Of a stretch of DNA of 64,000 bases, positions 56,259-64,000 are shown piece by piece. The stretch spans positions 17,442,685-17,506,684 of the forward strand of contig NC_136004.1 of NCBI RefSeq assembly GCF_048128805.1, written 5' to 3'. How positions within the stretch are numbered: the first letter of the stretch is position 1; every line of letters begins with the position of its first letter. The translations under genes and the position numbers were made by a program. This stretch comes from Centroberyx gerrardi (Eukaryota > Chordata > Actinopteri > Beryciformes > Berycidae). Under the pieces are notes generated by a model that saw only the letters and a list, made by a program, of their open reading frames with translations, did no database searches and was not told where the DNA came from.

Positions 56259-58957
56259 TAAGCATTGAGTCACATGAAAAAGCTTTTAAGAACACAGCTT
56301 TCATTCTCTGCCATTGTAGCATGTTGCATCATATTGTTTCAGCGTTTCCTCTTCATTTGAGAGTGGTATTACAGTGAGCAGGGGTCCTTTGTGAAAGGTA
56401 TATGGGCAAAGAAAACCATTAGCTGAGTGCTGCCACATTTCTATCAGACAGATTTATGATTTATGGTTACTCATTTACGTAGCAACGGCCCTGAGAGGCC
56501 AGCTGAAGTGTTTTTTTCTTTCAGCCCATGTCCTGTTCTGCTTGTTCTGAAGCCTCCTGTATCTGGTGATCTCCTCTATTCATTGTGACAGGAGTGGTGA
56601 GACAGCAGGCGTTCTTGACTCACCGCCCGGCTCTCCATTGATCCTGTGGGCACAGAAATGTAACCTGGGTCAGGGTCACAGGACACAATGGGCCGCTGCC
56701 TGCTGAAGCAGTGCCGGCACAAAGAAACCTGATTGTAATTTACTTCCAGCACAGCGCAGATTGAATTAAAGCACAGCTCCCTCCTAGAATACTGCAGGGA
56801 ATAAAAGACCAACAGAGAGGAAAGCAGGAATTTGCTGCAGTCTATTAGAAAGGTTACACAGAGTTTAATGGACACTGTGGAAGTAAAGTTTACCAAATTG
56901 GGTTTCATCGTTTCCCCTGAAATTTCTGATGAATAAGCTGCAGAATAGAGTGAGTCAGTCCGCCTCCATGCTTATGTAGCGTGGCAGTTTCTCGTCACAT
57001 CTGATTTTAAAGAAGAACGCTGACTTTCTGGAAGGCTACTTGTGGCCCTGTTTCACCATTTGGAGAACCTTTTTTTTCTCCTTTCCTTTCCAGCATTCAA
57101 GACTGGCGACATTCTATCTTTTTCACAGTGAGGCTCTGACGGTATAATCATTTGTTTGCTTTGCGGTGTGTCTGTCTGTTGCTGATTGCGTTCACAGAGC
57201 ATCTGTCACAGTTTGTCGATAGGATGTGGTGACAGATGGATTTAAGCCTGACAGCGGATCTAGCACTGATTTTTTTTCTTGTTCTTTTTTTGTTCTTGTG
57301 ATAATGTATCACCATGACTCCCTCCCACACAAGATGCTCCCTCTCCCGCTCCTGCGCTCTCTGGCCATTTTTCTTAGATATCTCCTTCAATACTGCCTGT
57401 GCTAACAGTATAGAGACGATTGCTTTCCATGTTACACACTGTAATCTCAACTCTCACAGAGCCGGTAATTCAATGTGCACATCCGTAAATAGACGAATGT
57501 TTATGTGCTTGTGTGAATGCATGGTGTGTACACAAAGTTTTTAGTGTTTATGTATCTGCATACTTTCCTATTTACATAAATCCAACATTGGAGTGGCAGT
57601 GGGGGTTACTTTCAAAATACAATCAATTACTGGTTACTTACTTACATAAAAGTGTAATGAAAAACATAAGACAGTGGATTATTCCTTTCAGTTACTTTTA
57701 CTTTCCCTCTAAAAAATCTAGAGAATAGAATTTAAAGCTATAGTTTTATACAATTTATGGCTTAGAACGTGAATAGTGTCATTATTATTATCTTATCATT
57801 AAGTGTGATTAAATGCAATTTCAGCTTGTGTAAAATATGTCTGTGATCTCCTGATTAATATTTCAAACTCAACAAGTAATGTCTTTTTCCCAAAAGTAGG
57901 TCTACTTGATCCTTTTGTTTAGTAACATTTTGGTTTTCTGTGTGTGTGTGTACACGTGTGTGTGAGTTAGTCTGAGCGTGTGAGTGCAAGAAAATGCTTT
58001 AAGTTATAGCAGGCAGTCGACCAGCAGCGCAGGATCATCTCAAACAACCTGCATAACTCAAACAGCAATAAACCCAACAGATGTAATGCTTTTCTGTGGT
58101 GAAGGTCATCACTGAGTAATGAGAGTTTTCTCCCCAAGGGATGTAATAGATTTTAGATGCACAGTGGGCAGTGTGGCCCATGCACCCTTCCCCCACCTGG
58201 TTACATATTGATCCATCACAACCACTATTACTATTGAGCTGCATTCCCTGATGTCGGGAGACTCGACAGCTTTGTCATAGCCTGCTAAAAGCTGACCGAG
58301 GCCCGCGGTTGTCAGGGAAACATGTTCTGTTTGGCTCTTGAGGAGCGAGGGATGAGATGCTCTTTTTCTGCAGAGTGTTAAAAAGACCGACTGGAGGACG
58401 CAGACAGTGGCACCACACATACATTCACGCCCCCACATGTACACTCACACATACATGCAGCCCAAAGGCACACACAAATAAACATGCCCACTCATACATT
58501 TTTGATTTATTTGACTTCAGTGTATCAGTCTTGTATTGCTGAACCATCCTCCCAGTCCTACTTCTTAATTTCTTTGTTTTTCCTGTGTTCTTTGTTTGGG
58601 TTTGAAGAAGCGGTGTTGCTGTTTCTAGCTCCTCCTCCACATTAAAAACAAGACTTGGATGACAAAGAGATATGAGATGAGAGCACAAGCTTCTATTTTT
58701 AGCCCACAGGGCTGTGGGGCTGCATCTGAAGCACCTAGGAAGGATGCCAGTGTGTATATTTCACACTGTCAATTTCCCCCGTTGTCAAGAATGTGATTAT
58801 ATGGTGTATAATCACTGTGAATGTGTCTTGTAGATTGGCAAAAATAGGTTAAAATTTCTGAAGTTCCCACAAAAGAAGAGATGACAGAAAATTATAGTGG
58901 AAATACAGTGGATCTGTGACATATTTCCCCCAGTCCCTCTAAAGAAGATTGAATCGA

Positions 58958-59012
<55 letters not shown>

Positions 59013-60687
59013 TAATCTCACTTTCTGCCATTTTTCACTACTTCTTCACGCTGCCTCTCTCTCCCTCCCCCTCCCCTCTGCCTCCTCTCTCACTTTTGAT
59101 AGCAGTGATCTTAGTGCCACATGTTTGTCTCCATGCCTGATCAGCCTCATTATCTCCCTGCTGATGTGTGAGACTCTCTGCCACACGCTCACCTAGACAC
59201 ACACCCAAAAATCCCTCTTCCAAATTGAATGAAGGCAATTATTCCTTGCCGACAGACAGTGTTAGCGTTGTCATCATTATAAGTTACGTGATCATCGTCT
59301 GCTCCCTTAGCATTCCCTGCCACTCAAATTCTCAATCTTATTTTCACAGATCACCCGTACAGTGTGTTGGTTTTAAAAGCATATTATTTTCTCTTTCTCA
59401 ACCTGGAAAGGAATTAGTTTTTTGGAGTGAGCTGTTAGGAGAAGGCCTTTGCCAGAACTAGGACTGAATAAGTTACTGTTGCTGCACAGAATATGTTATC
59501 CATTGTTTGCCTTAATTGCTGCTTGTCAATGTGTTTACCTTACTGTTCTTATTGTATACTTTCCTGCATTGAGTTGAGTCGAATTGAACTGAACTGAAGT
59601 GAACTGATTTGAACTCAGCCGAGTTCTTGACAGCCTCACATCCCGACACCCTCCATTAGCATGGTGCGGGCAGACCAGAGGTTATGTTGACACCCTGTCT
59701 GCTCATCCCTCGATCCGCCGCTGCTCTTTCATCTTCTCCCCATTCTCTCAGGGCCGTGTTTTATTTTCGCTTTTTCCCTCCCTGAGCAGCTCTTTTTTTT
59801 TTTTTTCCCCCACCCCCCGATGTTCCTCTATTTTCCTCTCCCTCCTTCACCAGCAGGACCACTTATAGATTCATAGCACGCTGTAGGAGGTGGTGAGGGT
59901 GATGGCGGGGTGGCGAGGGCATGGGAAACACAGCGTGAATAGAGCGGGTCACTATGTCATTGTTGAAGCCGCTGTCCCCTAGCAAGCTGCAAATGCATCC
60001 AGTTGTGCCATGTGCTTTAATTATTGCTAGAAACTCATTACCATAAAACTAGTGTTGCTATTTGCCTCGCTGAATGTGCACTGCATCACAAAGCTGAACA
60101 GAGTAGCAGCACGCATCATATTGTATTATGCTCCTATTTCTTTTTCTGACACAAGGCCCCATGTTTGCTTCTGTCTCATAAGCTGCTCCCTCTGTCTGTG
60201 TCCTTGACCACATGTAGCTAAGACATTGTGCAGCTCTTATGCATTATGCTGACCGCCAGGCAGTCACCATGTTCTATGGCTTTACACTAGGCTGCCTGAC
60301 TCCCACAGTGATGCCGGCTCTAAGACCTCATTGACTCCGCACACTTTCAGAGAGGAGAGGAAAAAGGCAATAGAGGCAGGAAAATGACGACCACAGAGGA
60401 TGGGATGGTGTCACTTTGGGTGCATTGAGCCAAGGTGTTTTAGGATAATTTGAGGGAAACATTCAGCGAGACTTATCTTTGTGAATGGGTGAATTTTTAA
60501 TAAATGGAGTAGTTTATCTCAGGTCAGATATTTATGTTTCTCTCTCTGTGTCTCTCTTGTAGGAGTGGCTGGATTTGCGCTGCAGAGGGGTTCGCAATGC
60601 CAACGCCTACATCCTGGTGTACGACATCTGCTGTGTGGAGAGCTTCGAGTACGTCAAGATGATCAGACAGCAGATCGTGGAGCACAG
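54234..60687 (+). CDS. rasl10a: Ras-like protein family member 10A (5' part; continues past window)
   Basis: Exons 54234-54449 and 60563-60687 encode residues 1-113 plus two bases of the next codon. RASL10 proteins are small Ras-related GTPases expressed mainly in neural tissue. Seen here: the P-loop GAPGVGKT at residues 11-18, then IIRQF, an effector region EVYTPT, and ILDVPPIS in place of Ras DTAGQ, a family trait. [10 protein letters not shown] and [11 protein letters not shown] follow. An in-frame TGA at 54216-54218 fixes the start. APGVGKT, IIRQF and YRP point to rasl10a. FSEV and PPIS also occur in RASL10B, whose fish orthologue should be nearer to the human form. The NKxD and SAK motifs and C-terminus are not in the window. 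Confidence 0.88.
54802..54859 (+). repeat. (CT)29 microsatellite
   Basis: A 58-nt uninterrupted pyrimidine tract 350 bp after rasl10a exon 1, the exact complement in kind of the (GA)26 tract upstream. Confidence 0.98.
55547..55578 (+). repeat. (GT)16 microsatellite
   Basis: A 32-nt GT run in rasl10a intron 1. Confidence 0.97.
56217..56256 (+). repeat. (GT)20 microsatellite
   Basis: A 40-nt GT run in rasl10a intron 1. Confidence 0.97.
57597..57725. mobile_element. Fragment of the same MITE family as 24041
   Basis: CAGTGGGGGTTACTTTCAAAATACAATC corresponds in arrangement to the left end of the 24041 element, with the shared core ACTTTCAAAAT followed by an AATC step and repeated TTACTT. Only one end is recognisable. 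Confidence 0.45.
58962..59009 (+). repeat. (GA)24 microsatellite
   Basis: A 48-nt GA run in rasl10a intron 1. Confidence 0.98.
60563..60687 (+). CDS. rasl10a: rasl10a coding exon 2
   Basis: Acceptor TTGTAG, donor GTACGG at 60688, 41 codons plus two bases. Encodes [24 protein letters not shown] and IRQQIVEH, closely matching the same exon of RASL10A/B. Confidence 0.95.
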
Positions 60688-61007
60688 GTACGGTCAGCAG
60701 CAACACCGTCAGACAAACTCTGTTTAACCGCCAGTTACATACAACCATAAACGCACCATTTGTTAACTATCACTGCTGGCTTCTGGTGGCATTGCTGTGT
60801 GACCCTTCTGAAGACAGCGTGCAATTTCACAGCCACACTACGCCGCTATACAATTACATGTTTGTGACAGTGTGACAGTGATGGATAGTCCACTCATGGT
60901 GATATCTTTTAATTCAGCGCGTCCCTCCCTGCATCCTGACAGTTTAGTAATGAGGTGACATTTGATTCTGGCATTGGTGAGCGAGAGGCGCATCAGCCAT
61001 CGGTGAT

Positions 61008-61180
61008 TTAAAGATTATTTTTTATGACATTTCTGCTTTATTGGACAGATTACAAACAGGAAGCGTGGGGGAGAGAGGCGGGGGGATAATATTATGATAA
61101 AGGTCCGAGGTCGGATTTGAACCTAAGCCGTTGCGATTACATGGTACACACCTTAGCCAACTGAGCCACCAGGATGCTGC
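61008..61180 (-). mobile_element. tRNA-derived SINE, minus strand
   Basis: On the minus strand the A box TGGCTCAGTTGGCTA (61168-61154) and B box AGGTTCAAATCC (61124-61113) have tRNA spacing. They are followed by a body with CTCTCTCCCCCACGCTTCCT and CTGTCCAATAAAGCAGAAAT, the usual tail wording of a widespread teleost SINE. Ends are approximate and no clear target duplication was seen. Confidence 0.8.
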
Positions 61181-61693
61181 CCGAGACTAGTGGGTTAAAA
61201 CAAAACACGCAAGGACCAGTGAAAATCAAAGGCATCACCTGCTCTGTGGCTCTCTGGCTGCTGGCATCTGCACCTGCATATATTTGCATATTGATAGGGA
61301 AAATGAGTGGCCCTCATTTGTTGCACGGTGACATGACCGAGCCCCCATTGCTCAGTTCATTCCCGCATTCCTGTAGCTCCACATGCGTTTCTTCTGCCAT
61401 GTGTGTTTACGGCCCGTGACAGAAAACCATTATCAACAGCAGCGAGGGAAAGAAGGGTGAGCGCAAAGGGAATGGAAAATAGGAGAAATATGTGTAATCA
61501 TAGGAGAAAGATCTGAAACCAGACTGATAGGTAAGAGAAGGAGGGAAGGAAGGAAGGAGAGAGGGAAGGAGAGGGGAAGATATATGAATTGATATTGTGA
61601 ATAACGGAGGAGGAAGCACCTACGGGTTGCTGGGATTTATTAAGGTTTGCCTGACTGAGCATGTCAACTATAAAGGAATTGTCCCTCTGTGTG

Positions 61694-61738
61694 ACACACA
61701 CACACACACACACACAAACACACGCACACACACACACG
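61694..61738 (+). repeat. Compound (AC)n microsatellite
   Basis: An AC run broken by single substitutions. A second, perfect AC run lies at 61922-61942. Confidence 0.95.
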
Positions 61739-63699
61739 CCACAATCTGCAATAACTTGAAACGTTCCTCGACAATCTGCAGACAAGATCCTTTCACAAAC
61801 AGAATAACCTTATTTCATCAGTTTTTTTTTAGCTCTCTACCCTGAAGCCCATGCCTGCCTACATTTTTATGAAGACTGTGACAGTATTGGTTCGCTGCAT
61901 CACCCTATATAGTTCTCACCTACACACACACACACACACACATGGCTGCATCTCTATTGAAACCCTCAAGCCCCAGTGTAAAGAAAAAAAGGTGAGATGA
62001 TTATTGCAATGTGCTTTTGAAAGTCAGAATGTCTTCAAGCACTTAGATTTATAGCTTGAGAGCCACTTGTCTCATTAGACGGAAGAAGAGGCATGGTGTA
62101 ACAAAAAGTAACCTTTATTCATTATATGAGTAACAGATAAATTGTTAAAGCAGTAGTAGACTTATTTTAGCACAAAGTTGTCTCAGTGATTCACTAAATG
62201 TCTTGGCCATGACCAAGTAAAGCAGCTTGTAAACATCACAGCACTGCCACAATACTTCACATTCATAATGGCCATTCATCAGTGCTAATGACCTATTATA
62301 GTTGATGATTTACATGCTAAATTATTGTTTTTAATTAAAAAAAGTTGTAGCTCTGAGCAGCTGCGAGCTCCAGGAACTCTGGTATCCTACCAAACAGCAC
62401 CACATGACAATTCAGCTCACTGTTAGAAATCACATTCATATTGTCAGACCATCACCCATTTTGAGTGTTCAGAATACTGTTTTGGTCCTTCACTAGCCAA
62501 GTTCACTAAACAAGCAAGGTGTGACTACTAGACATCTCCAAAATAACTAATAACAGAACATTTTAACATTAACATTAACATTTGAACCCTACAACAGTTT
62601 GTGTCACCACCTGTTGTACTCTATAGAAGGTGGCATCACCTGGCACCAAAGATCAGCCAATAACAGATGGCAATTAAAGAAATTTATGAAGCAGATGCAA
62701 TTTTTGTAACATGCTTTCTATCTTTGGATGTCAGGCTTTACACAGATTTGAGTTTGGTATTAAGTTACTCTTTAAATTCCATTCCAAAACCAGAAGATTC
62801 ATGAGCCTAAATGTGTGAATGTGAAAAATGTCACCCTTTTTTTTCTTCCCCTCATAGTATCTGCCATCTGATCCAATTCATGACTTCATTCATGAATGAC
62901 TCAGATTGGTCTCAGATTGGATTTCCAAACCACAACCAACAAGGCTTGATTGGAAATGCTTGGACTAAATGACATCATCCTGGGTGCTGATGTTCTTTAT
63001 TTGTTTAACACTGTAGGACGATGCATTGAAGCACAAATCAGGCTTTAAACAAGACAACAGTGTTACATGTCTGCGACTGAAGTCTTGAGTCACAAATGTA
63101 TGCCTCCAGCTTGCCATACATCTTCACAATTGAAAGTGCTGTAAAGCAGTCGGTGCAGAGTGTGGTGGGAGGCCCCTAGAGCCTGTGAGCTGTGATCCTC
63201 CAGTCCGCCCCCGCACGCCTCACAAACCTGGGGAAACTGCACACAGACGTACTGCACCCTCCTCTCCAACCGCCGTGACAAGCAGCGAGGCTCTCTGCAC
63301 CCGTGTCACCACCACAAATTCTCCTATATTAACTGTGCTCGCTGGTTAAAGTGATTCTGATTACACTCTACACCGACAAACACGCGCATGCACACACACA
63401 ATAAAGGTATCCATTCTTATATGGATTTACCATGACTCACAAGCACTCCTGCTGCAGAAATCAACTCTCATTAAGCTCACCGACACTCACTGATAGTGTG
63501 CTAGACAGTATACTTCCGACCTTCAGGTTGTTATTGTTGTTGATGGGGGGTGTGGGGGGTGCTGGAGGGGGGGCAGTTTGTCACAGCATGGACAATTTCT
63601 CACCTTCATTCAGTCCCCATCACATCCTCAGACACCTCAACGCATTTGTTTGACTGTGATTTCAGAGTCAAATAATTGTCTTATTTTACTTGCCAGATT

Positions 63700-63940
63700 A
63701 AAGTCGCAATGAAATGGCATTTTTAGAGCATCTTACTTCTTTAATTTGATCTATTTCCTGTTTAAAAGGGATACTGGGGCAGGACATAACACGGGGGAGG
63801 GATCATTCAAAAGTGTAAACCAATGGGATATCAGTTAGGGAGAGAAAGGCAGTTTTATTTGATGGGAGGGGCGGAGGGGCGGGATGGTTTTATTGGTTGG
63901 AATCATAGGTTGAAATATACGCCTCCTGGTACACAATTAA
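63700..63940. repeat. Possible dispersed repeat
   Basis: AAAGTCGCAATGAAATGGC near the start and ATATACGCCTCCTGGTACAC near the end look like dispersed fish repeat sequence, with GGGGCGGAGGGGCGGG between. No ends or copies are visible here. Confidence 0.25.
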
Positions 63941-64000
63941 GTCACCCCTAAAGATTTTCCATTTTCCAGCAAGTAAAAGTAATGAGATAAATAAAAATAC

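Larger units (their letters stand above)
54450..60562 (+). other. rasl10a: rasl10a intron 1 (6.1 kb)
   Basis: GT-AG intron rich in simple repeats: (CT)29, two GT runs, (GA)24. It also has a repeat fragment at 57597 and a GAACT-like degenerate array near 59570-59625. No exon was recognised. Confidence 0.8.
60688..64000 (+). other. rasl10a: rasl10a intron 2 (continues past window)
   Basis: No exon with the NKRD or CSAK motifs was found to the right edge, so the intron is at least 3.3 kb. It contains a SINE, CA repeats, a GGAA-rich stretch near 61535-61575, and a possible dispersed repeat near 63700-63940. Confidence 0.7.

Noticed and set aside
1739..60687. Identification as the gas2l2-ap2b1-rasl10b ohnologous block
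   Set aside because: Beta adaptin residues (FTTTKK, NSDKKEK, SALF, NTFVK) are AP1B1-type. The Gas2-like tail shares SRIPTP and WM with GAS2L1. The Ras-like P-loop GAPGVGKT and IIRQF follow RASL10A rather than RASL10B.
60688..64000. The third coding exon of rasl10a
   Set aside because: I looked for the NKRD and CSAK-type coding stretches on the + strand and found none, so the gene must continue beyond the window.
1..64000. CRISPR arrays, operons, phage, integrons or other mobile defence systems
   Set aside because: Gene structure is eukaryotic throughout. The only repeat arrays are microsatellites and transposable-element fragments.

Overview
This is a vertebrate, almost certainly teleost, chromosomal window. 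The evidence is split genes with GT-AG introns, vertebrate-specific protein families, dense (CA)n, (GA)n and (CT)n microsatellites, a tRNA-derived SINE and several short inverted-repeat DNA elements of types common in ray-finned fish. It contains no operons, CRISPR arrays, phage or bacterial islands. I cannot name the species from sequence alone.

Three protein-coding genes lie head to tail on the + strand. (1) gas2l1, five coding exons from 1739 to 20434, predicts a 1107-residue actin/microtubule cross-linking protein with a CH domain, a GAR domain and a long disordered basic tail. Its 9.6-kb first intron and roughly 2.5-kb 3'UTR fill most of the first 23 kb. (2) ap1b1, one probable non-coding exon near 24.6 kb plus 22 coding exons from 26517 to 49645, predicts a 955-residue beta-1 adaptin, the large subunit of the AP-1 clathrin adaptor of the trans-Golgi network and endosomes. 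(3) rasl10a, two exons from 54234 to 60687, encodes the N-terminal 113 residues of a Ras-like small GTPase. The gene continues past the right edge.

All splice junctions were read by hand. Each predicted exon chain is phase-consistent, and the gas2l1 and ap1b1 chains each close to an open frame with a single terminal stop. Paralogue choice (gas2l1, ap1b1 and rasl10a rather than gas2l2, ap2b1 and rasl10b) rests on diagnostic residues recalled from the human proteins and on the three genes occurring together. The human 22q12 order as I remember it is GAS2L1(+), RASL10A(-), AP1B1(-). This window differs by what looks like one inversion of the ap1b1-rasl10a block.

The rest is introns, UTRs and two short intergenic gaps. 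I found no new biological system. The observations most worth a second look are: in-frame micro-exons and a possible unannotated proline-rich exon in the AP-1 hinge; a hAT-type MITE with an 8-bp target duplication just upstream of an ap1b1 splice acceptor; a cluster of exact Pumilio-type sites in the gas2l1 3'UTR; an overlapping upstream ORF at the rasl10a start; complementary (GA)26 and (CT)29 tracts on either side of rasl10a exon 1; and a cluster of TAACGTTA and GCTAGC palindromes in the first ap1b1 intron.
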